Origin: Flavobacteriaceae bacterium
GTDB lineage: Bacteria; Bacteroidota; Bacteroidia; UKL13-3
Length of the DNA: 64,000 nucleotides
Assembly (NCBI GenBank): GCA_009693575.1
Contig: SHWZ01000007.1
Coordinates: 1 to 64,000 of the forward strand
Direction: 5' to 3'
Part shown: one piece after another, positions 34,924 to 43,852 of the stretch
Layout of the letters: every line of letters starts with the position of its first letter
Numbering within the stretch: position 1 is the stretch's first letter
The notes under the pieces: model-generated
Told to the model about the DNA's origin: nothing
The model's database searches: none
The model's input: only the letters and a program-made list of their open reading frames with translations
Translations under genes and position numbers: made by a program

Positions 34924-36147
34924 ATGAAAAATCAAAGTAAACTCCTTCTCTTGGTATCGCTTAGTTTTGGCATACAAAAAGTTCATTCGCAGGTGCTTAC
35001 ACACGAAGATTCGCTGTCTGCTGGGCTACAAATTAGGGGAAACAAGGCCACAGCTATCTCTGGCTATGGTGAGGTTTTCTACAATCATAGTTTCAATAGT
35101 AAGACCGCTAAAGCCTCGCTACGCCGCAATGTGTTGTTCATTGGCCATCGATTCAACGAGAAGTTGTCATTCTTTTCAGAAATGGAAATAGAAAATGCCC
35201 GAATAGAAGGCGGTGAACCGGGTGGAGAACTTTCACTGGAGCAGTGTTTTCTCAAGTTCGACATCAACCGTAACCTTTACATCAACGCGGGTTTCTTCAC
35301 TCCCCGTATTGGCATTATGAACGAAAACCACCTGCCCACCACCTTCAACGGCAACGAAAGGCCCCTGCTGGAGCAACACCTAATAACTGCCACTTGGCGT
35401 GAAGTTGGTGTAGCCTTGTATGGAAGCAGCCGCAACTTGCCTGGCTTCAATTACAGCATAGCTCTCATGAACGGCCTTAACTCGGAAGGGTTTAGTTTGG
35501 AAGAAGGCATTCGAGGTGGAAGGGGCGAAGGGGTGAACGCACAGGCGAGGCAAAAGGCAATAACCGCCGCATTGCTATACTACCATGGGCCTTTCAGGTT
35601 TCAGTTGAGCAGCTACTACGGTGGCTCGGTGGGCTTGGATAATATTAATTCTGATTTCTTGGGGTTGAATAGCGGAGCATTTGGTACACCAGTGATGCTG
35701 AATGAGTTCAATGTTCAATTCCGCAAACGCGGCTGGACGATGAAAGCCATTGCCACCCAAACCAACATCAGGGATGCTGCAGCCATTAACACCGCCTACG
35801 CCAACAACACCCCTGAAAAGATGAGGGGTGCGTACATTGATATTGCAAAAAACCTATGGTTCAAACGCAACACCACCAAGCAACTGCTGCCGTTTGTCCG
35901 CTACGAATGGATAGACATGAACGCCAAAGTGCCAGTGAACGGCATCACGAATAAGTATTTCACCCAACATCACTTGTTTGCTGGCTTCATGTGGATGCCA
36001 CATCCGGGTGTAGGTGTAAAGATGGATTACCATTATGCAGAAAGCGGAGCCTACAATACTTCCCTCATCATTAACCCAACACCCTACGCCCGGCCTTGGT
36101 ACACCAATAGGCATGAGATGAACTTGGGGATTTGCTATAGTTTCTAA
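34924..36147 (+). CDS. Outer-membrane beta-barrel protein (porin-like)
   Basis: A 407-residue protein with a signal peptide (MKNQSKLLLLVSLSFGIQKVHSQ). The rest is a succession of amphipathic strands ending with an aromatic C-terminal residue (MNLGICYSF), the classical outer-membrane barrel end. Segments such as SFFSEMEIENARIEGG, LYINAGFFTPRIGIMNENHLPTTFNGNERP and YSIALMNGLNSEGF resemble OprO/OprP-like and DcaP-like Bacteroidota porins. The substrate is unknown. It lies upstream of the Rieske-imelysin-di-heme genes on the same strand with a 205-nt gap, so a shared role in metal or anion uptake is possible but not shown. Confidence 0.8.
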   Translation: MKNQSKLLLLVSLSFGIQKVHSQVLTHEDSLSAGLQIRGNKATAISGYGEVFYNHSFNSKTAKASLRRNVLFIGHRFNEKLSFFSEMEIENARIEGGEPGGELSLEQCFLKFDINRNLYINAGFFTPRIGIMNENHLPTTFNGNERPLLEQHLITATWREVGVALYGSSRNLPGFNYSIALMNGLNSEGFSLEEGIRGGRGEGVNAQARQKAITAALLYYHGPFRFQLSSYYGGSVGLDNINSDFLGLNSGAFGTPVMLNEFNVQFRKRGWTMKAIATQTNIRDAAAINTAYANNTPEKMRGAYIDIAKNLWFKRNTTKQLLPFVRYEWIDMNAKVPVNGITNKYFTQHHLFAGFMWMPHPGVGVKMDYHYAESGAYNTSLIINPTPYARPWYTNRHEMNLGICYSF

Positions 36148-36245
36148 ATTTTAGTAAAATGTGTAAATTGTATAAAATGGTAAAGTAAGTTTATTTATTC
36201 AGCTAATTCTCCCCGCTTACATATTCCATCACTCCCTCGACTTCG

Positions 36246-36295
36246 ATAATCCCGATAGCTCCTGAAGCCTTAGAACAGGGCAGACTGACAACCTT
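36246..36295 (+). repeat. Degenerate palindromic repeat, copy D, next to a CATC-rich tract
   Basis: ATAATCCCGATAGCTCC keeps only the left arm of the palindrome. GGGCAGACTGACAA follows about 18 nt later, the same flank seen in copy E. The gap from 36148 to 36352 holds nothing else apart from a CATC/CTCC low-complexity tract directly before the Rieske gene. Confidence 0.45.
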
Positions 36296-36352
36296 TCATC
36301 TTCCCGTTTCCATCATCCATCTCATCATCCATCTCCCATCTCCCAGCACCCC

Positions 36353-36787
36353 ATGAAATCCATCTCCCGCAAAGCATTTCTCTCCAACACCTGCAAGGCA
36401 GCTTGCATATTGGCGGGCGGCAGTGCGTTTCTGACTTTGCTGGAAGGATGTGCACCGTTCAAGGTTTACTCCACCAAAACGCAGGATGGAATATTGTCGG
36501 TGCCGCTGGCTGAGTTTGCCACCGAGAAAAGTAGGATAGTGAGAGACAACAATCTTGACAGTGATATTTTTCTATCAAAAACAGAAACGGGATACATAGC
36601 TCTAAAAATGAAATGCACCCACCAAGACTGGCTATTGACTGCCACTGGAAGCGGCTTTGCATGTTCGTCACATGGTAGCACCTTTGCTACTGACGGCAAA
36701 GTGACCAACGGCCCAGCGACCGAACCCCTCAAACAACTGAAAACCATAGTAACGAATACTACCATCCAAATATACCTAAACCAATGA
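36353..36787 (+). CDS. Rieske [2Fe-2S] lipoprotein
   Basis: A 144-residue exported protein. The N-terminus carries a Tat-like SRKAFL and a lipobox ending in Cys33 (LTLLEGC), so it is probably a lipoprotein, possibly folded before export. The Rieske cluster ligands are Cys88-His90 (CTH) and Cys104-His107 (CSSH), with the usual GxxF and the later TNGPATEPL. It is too small for a cytochrome bc1 Rieske protein and has no oxygenase domain, so it looks like a stand-alone electron carrier. The imelysin gene overlaps its stop by ATGA and the di-heme gene follows, which suggests electron transfer in the periplasm or on the cell surface. Confidence 0.9.
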   Translation: MKSISRKAFLSNTCKAACILAGGSAFLTLLEGCAPFKVYSTKTQDGILSVPLAEFATEKSRIVRDNNLDSDIFLSKTETGYIALKMKCTHQDWLLTATGSGFACSSHGSTFATDGKVTNGPATEPLKQLKTIVTNTTIQIYLNQ

Positions 36788-37845
36788 ATATCAAACAGAA
36801 TACATTAATGCTAGCAGGACTTTTGATTTTTGCTTCTTGCAAAGAAAAAGAACCTGTAATAACTGACCCCAACATGCCCAAAAAGGTGCTGACTGACCTG
36901 CCGAGCAAAGTGTTTACTGAGAACATGTTCGACCTGAGTTCCAAGGCCGGGGCTTTGTATCGCTCAGTAGAAACATTGGTGCAAGCCAGCAACGATGTGA
37001 ACCTTGCCGCGGCTCAAAAAGACTGGTACGAAACCCGCAAAGCTTGGGAGCAAAGTGAGGCATTTCTATTTGGCCCCGTGGCCGACAAAGGCTACGATCC
37101 TGCCATCGATAGCTGGCCTGTGAATTTTGTGGAGATAGATTCAGTGTTGAACTCTAGTTCGGCATTCTCAGATGCCTACATCATAGGGCTTGGAAATACG
37201 CTAAAGGGCTTTCACCCGATAGAATACATGCTATTTAGCACGGGCAAAAGTCGAAAAGCGGCCGACCTCACCCAACGCCAAAAGGATTACCTGTTTGCCC
37301 TCACCAAAAACCTGTGGTACACCACGCAAGAAATGTATAATTCATGGGCTACCGCTGGCGGAAATTTCATTGGCCAAATGCAGCAGGCAGGCACAGGAAC
37401 CAGCACCTACAAAACCCGCAAAGATGCTTTTATAGAAATAGCCAATGCAGCTACTGGCATCGTTGACGAAGTATCTGCTGCCAAAATTGGGGAGCCTTTC
37501 ACCGCTCAAGATTCCATGTTGGAAGAGTCTCCATTTTCGAGTAACTCTTGGGCTGATTTTACCAACAACCTGCAAGGAGTGAAAAATGTATATTTTGGAA
37601 CATACTCCCAGGATGGACTTGGCCTACACGACTTTGTGACCCTGCATGACAAGTCGCTTGATCTAAAAATTCAGCAGAAACTGGACGCTGCCATCAACAG
37701 CCTGAAAGCATATACTACTCGCTTTGGCAAGGCTATTTTTACTGAGCCTGCTGCCGTCCAAAGCACCCAAACAGTGTTGAACGATCTAAAAACAGTGTTG
37801 GAAGATGAACTGGTGCCACTCATCCAATTGAAAGTAATAGACTAA
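36784..37845 (+). CDS. Imelysin family (EfeO/ICMP-like) lipoprotein
   Basis: A 353-residue lipoprotein (lipobox FASC, Cys19) predicted mostly helical. The family motif GxHxxE is present as Gly142-Phe-His144-Pro-Ile-Glu147 (LKGFHPIEYMLF). Imelysin-like proteins are associated with iron uptake in many bacteria and are thought to bind metal rather than cut proteins; the peptidase label is historic. It starts within the stop of the Rieske gene (ATGA) and is followed after 4 nt by the di-heme protein gene, so the three are one translation-coupled unit. Confidence 0.93.
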   Translation: MNIKQNTLMLAGLLIFASCKEKEPVITDPNMPKKVLTDLPSKVFTENMFDLSSKAGALYRSVETLVQASNDVNLAAAQKDWYETRKAWEQSEAFLFGPVADKGYDPAIDSWPVNFVEIDSVLNSSSAFSDAYIIGLGNTLKGFHPIEYMLFSTGKSRKAADLTQRQKDYLFALTKNLWYTTQEMYNSWATAGGNFIGQMQQAGTGTSTYKTRKDAFIEIANAATGIVDEVSAAKIGEPFTAQDSMLEESPFSSNSWADFTNNLQGVKNVYFGTYSQDGLGLHDFVTLHDKSLDLKIQQKLDAAINSLKAYTTRFGKAIFTEPAAVQSTQTVLNDLKTVLEDELVPLIQLKVID

Positions 37846-37849
37846 GACA

Positions 37850-39223
37850 ATGAAAACTGCAATACTACTTTTCGGGCTGGGGCTTTCGGGGCTGGCTATA
37901 TACTCGTGCCACAAAGCTCAGCCTTTTACCAAAGACCAACTTGACGAACGTATGAGTGGTGGAGATTGCACAGCGTTTGACGAAAGCAGCGGTGCGTATG
38001 GCAACCTTATTCCAGGGCTAAGTGAACGTGACGAGCAGTTTCACGATGTGGGCGACAAGTTTTTTGAGACTAGTTTTATACCTTCAGGTGGGCAGGCTAA
38101 TGGACTTGGTCCATTGTACCATCAGGTTTCGTGTGCCAGATGCCATGTGAACGAAGGCCGTGGGCTGCCGCCAATTGGGGGTGTGCCTACGGAGTCTTTT
38201 TTCCTGCAGTTGAGTATGCCTGGAGAGGATGCACACGGAGCCCCACTCAATGTTCCGGGCTTCGGCAGTCAGTTGCAAGACCGGGCCGTTACTGGTTTTC
38301 AGCCTGAGGGTTTGGTTGGCGTTTCCTATTTTGAAACCGATGAATTTTTAGCAGATGGGACAAAGGTGAGTTTGCGGAAACCGACTTATACTATTCTAAA
38401 TCCTTATACAAGTTTGCCTGCGGGAATGCTGATGTCGCCACGAATGGCAAGGCCAAACTTTGGGATGGGGCTAATAGAAGCTATTAGCGATGAAAGTCTT
38501 TTAAAAAACGAAGACCCGATGGATGCCAATGGCGACGGTGTTTCAGGGCGGGCAAACCGGGTGTACGACTATTTGATAAATCAAGCCAATGCCATTGGGC
38601 GAATTGGTTGGAAGGCGGCTGTGCCAAATATTAAAAACCAAGCGGCCAAAGCCTTGTTGGAGGATATAGGCATAACCACTTCTGTATTCGCGAAAAGCAA
38701 TGCAGTTGGGCAACCACAGGCCAAAGGAGATGTGGAGGCGGAACTTCACGACAGCATTCTTAATTCACTCACTTTCTATATGCAAACCCTTGCCGTTCCT
38801 GCCCGTCGCAAAGTGGATGACCCCGTGGTGAAACAAGGCCAGAAAGTGTTTGCCCAATCGGGCTGCATCAAATGCCATGTGGATTTGCACGAAACTAATG
38901 TGAACGTGGCTTTTAAGCCATTATCTGCCCAACTAATTCGGCCATACTCCGACTTTCTTTTGCACGATATGGGTGCAGGATTGGCCGACGGTAGGCCAGA
39001 GTTTAAGGCCAGTGGCAGCGAATGGAGAACCCCGCCTTTGTGGGGAATTGGCCTGAGTGAACGCGTGAATGGGCATACCAACTACCTGCATGATGGCCGG
39101 GCAAGAACTTTTTCTGAAGCAGTGATGTGGCATAGCGGCGAAGCTCAATCGGCGAAGAACAATTTCAAGAACCTGAGTACTGCTGAAAGGGAAGCTTTGC
39201 TGAAGTTTTTGGGGAGTTTGTAA
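37850..39223 (+). CDS. Di-heme c-type oxidoreductase (DUF1111 / thiol oxidoreductase-like) lipoprotein
   Basis: A 457-residue lipoprotein (Cys20 after GLAIYS). Two haem c sites are present: Cys95-x-x-Cys98-His99 (SCARCH, followed by VNEGRGLPPIGG) and Cys339-x-x-Cys342-His343 (GCIKCH). The C-terminal HDGRARTFSEAVMWHSGEA motif is typical of this family and of MauG-like di-haem proteins. DUF1111 proteins often sit next to imelysin genes; an iron-redox role is the common proposal but not established. The stop codon abuts the miaB stop on the other strand, inside a short inverted repeat. Confidence 0.93.
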   Translation: MKTAILLFGLGLSGLAIYSCHKAQPFTKDQLDERMSGGDCTAFDESSGAYGNLIPGLSERDEQFHDVGDKFFETSFIPSGGQANGLGPLYHQVSCARCHVNEGRGLPPIGGVPTESFFLQLSMPGEDAHGAPLNVPGFGSQLQDRAVTGFQPEGLVGVSYFETDEFLADGTKVSLRKPTYTILNPYTSLPAGMLMSPRMARPNFGMGLIEAISDESLLKNEDPMDANGDGVSGRANRVYDYLINQANAIGRIGWKAAVPNIKNQAAKALLEDIGITTSVFAKSNAVGQPQAKGDVEAELHDSILNSLTFYMQTLAVPARRKVDDPVVKQGQKVFAQSGCIKCHVDLHETNVNVAFKPLSAQLIRPYSDFLLHDMGAGLADGRPEFKASGSEWRTPPLWGIGLSERVNGHTNYLHDGRARTFSEAVMWHSGEAQSAKNNFKNLSTAEREALLKFLGSL

Positions 39224-39230
39224 TCAAACT
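39215..39230. terminator. Short inverted repeat across two abutting stop codons
   Basis: AGTTTG-TAAT-CAAACT is a perfect 6-bp stem with a 4-nt loop. It spans the TAA of the di-heme gene and the TGA of miaB. Without a T tract it is a weak terminator candidate. Confidence 0.35.
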
Positions 39231-40564
39231 ACCTGACCTATCAGGCTGGTAGTAGTAGTCTTTTCCACCAGCACATTCACGTAGTCGCCGGGCTTATGGT
39301 TACTTTTGGGGAAAACGGTCACGATGTTTTCATCGGAACGCCCCATCAAATCGTCCTTGCTTTTCTTGCTAAAACCTTCGACCAATACACGAACCGTTTT
39401 GCCAATAAAACGTTTATTCTGTTCAGTGCTTTTCCTAGTTTGCTGCAAAATAATTTCGGTGAGGCGGCGGGCTTTGTCAGCCTCGGACACATCATCCGCA
39501 AATTGACGGGCAGCCAGTGTGCCGGGGCGTTCGCTGTATGCATACATATAGGCAAAATCAAAATTTGCCCAGCCCATTAGGCTTAAACTGTCTTGGTGTT
39601 CTTCTTCTGTTTCGCCGCAAAAGCCCACTATCACATCGGTGCTGATGCCACAGCCTGGTATGATTTCGCGGATGCGATTCACTTTGTCCATATACCATTC
39701 GCGGGTGTAGTTGCGATTCATCAACTCCAGTATGCGGCTGTTGCCGCTTTGCATAGGCAGGTGTATATAGTTGCAAATGTTATTATACTTAGCAATCACG
39801 TGCAACACATCGTCCGTTATATCTTTAGGGTGCGAAGTGCTGAACCTTACCCGCAGCGTTGGACTGACCTGGGCAGTCATTTCCAGCAGATTGGCGAAGC
39901 TGATTCCTTCGTGGTTGTAGCTATCCACGTTTTGCCCAAGTAGGGTTACTTCTTTGTATCCATCGTTCCATAAATCCTGGGCTTCCTTTACAATGCTCTG
40001 TGCATCTCTACTGCGTTCGCGGCCACGAGTGAATGGCACTACACAGAAAGAGCACATATTGTTGCAGCCCCTCATGATGCTTATAAAAGCCGTCACACCG
40101 TTGCTGTTCAAGCGGATTGGGCTCAGTTCAGCGTAGGTTTCCTCACGACTCAGCAACACATTCACCGCCTTGTTGCCGTCCTCAGCTTGCATCACCAGAT
40201 TGGGTAGGTCACGGTAACTGTCGGGCCCTGCCACCACGTCCACCAGTTGTTCTTTTTCCAGCAACTTTGTTTTCAGCCGCTCGGCCATGCAGCCAAGCAC
40301 TCCTACCAAAAGTTCCGGTTTCTTCTTTTTCAGATGTTTCAATTGGGTCAGCCTATTCCAAATCTTAGTTTCGGCCCCTTCACGAATGCTGCAAGTATTA
40401 ATAAAAATCACATCGGCGTCAAACTCGTTGTCTATAGCGGTGAAGCCGCTCTCGAGCATCACCGAAGCCACAATCTCGCTGTCACTCACATTCATGGCAC
40501 AACCATACGTTTCTATGTACAGGTTTTTAGTTGCAGTCTTTACAGGTATTTCGTCGAGGAGCAT
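39224..40564 (-). CDS. miaB: tRNA-2-methylthio-N6-dimethylallyladenosine synthase
   Basis: MiaB adds the methylthio group to A37 of tRNAs reading UNN codons. The N-terminal UPF0004 domain has the first cluster cysteines ([32 protein letters not shown]). The radical SAM motif is CNNMCSFC within [12 protein letters not shown], followed by [15 protein letters not shown] domain forms the C-terminus ([26 protein letters not shown]). Length is 446 residues. A TAATTTTG -7 box lies about 95 nt upstream. Confidence 0.96.
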   Translation of the reverse strand: MLLDEIPVKTATKNLYIETYGCAMNVSDSEIVASVMLESGFTAIDNEFDADVIFINTCSIREGAETKIWNRLTQLKHLKKKKPELLVGVLGCMAERLKTKLLEKEQLVDVVAGPDSYRDLPNLVMQAEDGNKAVNVLLSREETYAELSPIRLNSNGVTAFISIMRGCNNMCSFCVVPFTRGRERSRDAQSIVKEAQDLWNDGYKEVTLLGQNVDSYNHEGISFANLLEMTAQVSPTLRVRFSTSHPKDITDDVLHVIAKYNNICNYIHLPMQSGNSRILELMNRNYTREWYMDKVNRIREIIPGCGISTDVIVGFCGETEEEHQDSLSLMGWANFDFAYMYAYSERPGTLAARQFADDVSEADKARRLTEIILQQTRKSTEQNKRFIGKTVRVLVEGFSKKSKDDLMGRSDENIVTVFPKSNHKPGDYVNVLVEKTTTTSLIGQVV

Positions 40565-40659
40565 TTTGTTGATTCAGTGATTTGTCGATTCGGCAATATT
40601 ATTATAGGTCATTCTGAACTTGTTTCAAGATCCGAATTCTTGAATAGGCTTTTAGGTTG

Positions 40660-40667
40660 CAAAATTA
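40660..40667 (-). promoter_or_regulatory. Predicted -7 box of miaB
   Basis: TAATTTTG on the minus strand matches TAnnTTTG, with a TTTG 16 nt further upstream. The 40565-40747 gap shows nothing else. Confidence 0.35.
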
Positions 40668-40747
40668 AGGATTTGTACTATATCAAAGTATAAGTATTGT
40701 ATAAGACTCGGTATACAATAATACTTTATGTCACTTTTAAGGTGACC

Positions 40748-41509
40748 TCACCCCAAAAACCTATCAAGCAAAATGCCTGTAGCCACAGCAGCATTCAGCG
40801 ATTCGGCTTCGCCAAACTTAGGGATAGAAATAGGTTGAGTGATGTGTGGAAGTAGTTCTGGCCGAATACCTGATGCTTCATTGCCAATTACTAAAACAGA
40901 GTCACTACGCAGGTCGGCTTTGCCAATGTGCAGGCCATCAAGCACTGCCCCAAATATGCGTTCGGGGTGTTGACTCAATATAGTTTCAAACGGCACATAG
41001 TGTACCTGCATCCTAAAAAGAGAACCCATGCAGGCCTGGACCACTTTGGGGCTGTAGCAATCCACCGTATCTGGGCTGCAGAAAAGTTGGGTAAGACCAT
41101 ACCAGTCGGCAGTGCGGATGATGGTGCCGAGGTTGCCAGGGTCGCGGATGCCGTCGAGGTAGAGGGTAAAAGAGGAAGGGAGATTCGTTATGTTGGTTCT
41201 TCCTTCGGCGTTTGGTGGCTCGTTGTAAATTGGAATTTCTGCTATGGCAATGATTGCCTGTGGAGTCGTTAGGCCAGAGATTCGTTCGAGGTCGCGGGGT
41301 TTCATTGGAACTACGTTTGCGGTTTGGGGCAATTCGGCTTCATGGGCATCAAGCCAGTCTTTCAGCCCTAATAAATGGCTAACCCTTAATTTTGACCGCA
41401 AAAGCTCCCCAACCGACTTATCTCCCTCCACCACAAAATGCCCTTCCAATTGCCTGAACTTTTTGTCCTGAAGCGATTTGATGTATTTAGCAAGGGCAGC
41501 AGTGAGCAT
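40748..41509 (-). CDS. SpoU/TrmH family RNA 2'-O-methyltransferase
   Basis: The SPOUT knot motifs are all present: LYLDGIRDPGNLGTIIRTADWYG, VLVIGNEASGIRPELL and ISIPKFGEAESLNAAVATGILLDRF. The N-terminal substrate-binding part (QDKKFRQLEGHFVVEGDKSVGELL) is of the RlmB/TrmH type. I start at the ATG at 41509, giving 253 residues; the track start at 41524 is a TTG five codons upstream. The rRNA or tRNA target is not determined. The next gene begins on the opposite strand with no spacer or an overlap. Confidence 0.92.
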   Translation of the reverse strand: MLTAALAKYIKSLQDKKFRQLEGHFVVEGDKSVGELLRSKLRVSHLLGLKDWLDAHEAELPQTANVVPMKPRDLERISGLTTPQAIIAIAEIPIYNEPPNAEGRTNITNLPSSFTLYLDGIRDPGNLGTIIRTADWYGLTQLFCSPDTVDCYSPKVVQACMGSLFRMQVHYVPFETILSQHPERIFGAVLDGLHIGKADLRSDSVLVIGNEASGIRPELLPHITQPISIPKFGEAESLNAAVATGILLDRFLG

Positions 41510-43849
41510 ATTTTTTTTAGGCAAAATAAAGCCATCCTTCTTCTAATTGGGCTATGTTGTCTTGGCTCTTGCCGATTACCCTTGATGCTACATCAAGGCC
41601 AATACTTGCTAGATGGAAATCGAGTGCGTGTGCAAGAACCTCCAAATACAGGAACAGCAGAGCTGCAGCCGGGCATGGAACTGAACTATAAACAGAAGCC
41701 AAATCGCAAAATTTTAGGGGCTATAAAATTTCACCTCACTATTTATAGGCTTGGTGCTATGTTTCGCAAGACGAATAAAGTAAGCAACTTTCTCACAAAC
41801 AAAGTGGGCGAAAGACCGGTAATTCTTGATTCTTCGCTGTGTGATGCAACAGTGAATTTGATAAGGCAATACCTGCTGAATAATGGATATATGCAGGCCG
41901 AAGTAAGTTATACTGTGAAAGTTTTTGCGGTGAAAAAACTGATACGAAATGCGGTGGTTACTTACAATGTAAAACTTGGCCCCGTCTACACCATCAAGCA
42001 TATTGACTATACTGTTGGCGATACTGCCATTGCCCTGATATTGGATGAAGCCAAAGACAAAAGGCTGATAGCTGATGGGCAAAATTTTGTTACTTCAAAA
42101 ATGGTGGCCGAGCGTCAACGTATCAACGATCTGCTAAAAACCAAGGGCTACTATCTATTTGCTCCTAATTACATCAGCTACGAATGGGACAGTACCTACA
42201 GCAAAGTGATGCTGACCATGCTCATACAAAATCCAACAGACAGAAACCATCACACGGCCTATCATTTCGGGAGGGTTTTTGTTGAAGTTGATACGAATTT
42301 GGTACAACATGCTCAGGGAGATTCGGTGGTGGCTGATGGAGTTAGCTTTATGTTGAATGGATACAATGTGGATGCCCATCTGCTGCGTAAAGCACTCAAC
42401 TTCGACCCTGGAGAAATGTATTCGCATACACGAGTGGAAGACACCTACAAAGCACTGGTGCAATTAAGCATTTTTAAGTTTGTAAATATAAGACTAGAAC
42501 CTGCCGACAGCTTAAGTGACCGATTGATTTGTCACATCAGACTTACGCCGCAAGTGAAACAAGATGTGTCGGTAGAGCCTACCCTGCAATTGGCCGACCA
42601 ACCAATTGCCAATGCAACCCAACAAGGCCGAAACTATGGCATTTCATTGGTGACTGGGTATACTAACAACAATATGCTAGGCAAGGCTGATATTTTCAAG
42701 CTGCGGCTTCGCAATTCGCTGGAATTTCAGTTTTGGGAAAATAAGACCACTGGCAGCAAAAACATTTATATCAGTTCAGAAAATAGTTTGAATGGCTCAT
42801 TGGAACTTCTAGGACTTCGGTTTGTGCCATTTAGACTGGCCAAAAATAACGGCAACCTATACAACCGAACCATTTTCGGTGCTTCGTTGATATATGAAAT
42901 AAACCGTGACTTCGACCGCAAATTGGCGGTTCTGAGTTATGGGTACCGCTGGAATCATGGCAACCATTATTATGCCCTTTTTCCTGCGGAGGTCAGCTAC
43001 ATAAAAACTGATAATTTGAGCCAACAACTCCAAATCTACCTAAATACTCCTGCTGGTGCCGTTCTGAGTAATTTGTTTGGCAAAAATTTTATAGCAGGGT
43101 CGCGTTTTGTGTATAGCTACAGCAATCAGCAAGTGCGTAATGGTAAAAGCTATTTTATACTAAAATCTACCCCACTAGAAGTAGCTGGGAACTTGTTCGA
43201 TTTGGCATATGGAATTATTGACAACAGCAAACCACATAACGAACGCACCATATTTGGGGTAAAGTATTTTCAGTATATCAAAACTGATTGGGATGTGCGT
43301 TACAATCAGCCCCTCCTTCGCCGCATCAGTGCGGTGTTTAGGCTCAATGCTGCTTGCGGACTTCCGTTTGGGAACTCGACCATCATTCCGTACGAAAAGC
43401 GGTATTTCAGTGGTGGGTCGGTGAGCTTGCGTGGGTGGCGGCCACGTACCCTTGGGCCAGGTGGTTTCAACGATGTAAACAACCCCTTGAACCGCACAGG
43501 CGAATTCAAACTTGAAAGCAATTTTGAGCTGCGTTTTCCAATCTATAAAAAAGTATTGGAGGGTGCGTTTTTCATAGATGCCGGAAATGTATGGAACATC
43601 CGCCACGACCCCCTGCTGCCCGATGCCGAAATAAACATCAATCGTTTCAAAAGTGAAATAGCCATGGATGGCGGAATTGGCTTACGGGTGAACCTGCCTT
43701 TCTTCATGATTCGGGCTGATGCTGCCATACAAATGCGTGACCCATCGCAACCGCTGGCCAACCGCTGGGTAGGCTACCAAAACCTGAAAGATATGAAAAC
43801 AGCCTACAATTCCATCAATTGGAGCTTCGGCATAGGCTATCCATTCTGA
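41438..43849 (+). CDS. Omp85 (BamA/TamA-like) outer-membrane assembly protein
   Basis: After a hydrophobic signal ending in a lipobox-like LGSC comes a POTRA-type region (about residues 100-380; KLGPVYTIKHIDYTVGD, HTRVEDTYKALVQLSIFKFVNIRLEP). A 16-strand barrel follows, with the substrate loop motif SLRGWRPRTLGPGG (the VRGF-like L6 motif) and a final WSFGIGYPF. Members insert or export outer-membrane proteins or lipids. The start is unclear. The ATG at 41438 puts 30 residues before the signal and overlaps the methyltransferase gene, TTG at 41450 is similar, and only a non-standard ATT at 41510 would begin directly at the signal peptide. Confidence 0.88.
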   Translation: MPFQLPELFVLKRFDVFSKGSSEHIFFRQNKAILLLIGLCCLGSCRLPLMLHQGQYLLDGNRVRVQEPPNTGTAELQPGMELNYKQKPNRKILGAIKFHLTIYRLGAMFRKTNKVSNFLTNKVGERPVILDSSLCDATVNLIRQYLLNNGYMQAEVSYTVKVFAVKKLIRNAVVTYNVKLGPVYTIKHIDYTVGDTAIALILDEAKDKRLIADGQNFVTSKMVAERQRINDLLKTKGYYLFAPNYISYEWDSTYSKVMLTMLIQNPTDRNHHTAYHFGRVFVEVDTNLVQHAQGDSVVADGVSFMLNGYNVDAHLLRKALNFDPGEMYSHTRVEDTYKALVQLSIFKFVNIRLEPADSLSDRLICHIRLTPQVKQDVSVEPTLQLADQPIANATQQGRNYGISLVTGYTNNNMLGKADIFKLRLRNSLEFQFWENKTTGSKNIYISSENSLNGSLELLGLRFVPFRLAKNNGNLYNRTIFGASLIYEINRDFDRKLAVLSYGYRWNHGNHYYALFPAEVSYIKTDNLSQQLQIYLNTPAGAVLSNLFGKNFIAGSRFVYSYSNQQVRNGKSYFILKSTPLEVAGNLFDLAYGIIDNSKPHNERTIFGVKYFQYIKTDWDVRYNQPLLRRISAVFRLNAACGLPFGNSTIIPYEKRYFSGGSVSLRGWRPRTLGPGGFNDVNNPLNRTGEFKLESNFELRFPIYKKVLEGAFFIDAGNVWNIRHDPLLPDAEININRFKSEIAMDGGIGLRVNLPFFMIRADAAIQMRDPSQPLANRWVGYQNLKDMKTAYNSINWSFGIGYPF

Positions 43850-43852
43850 CAG

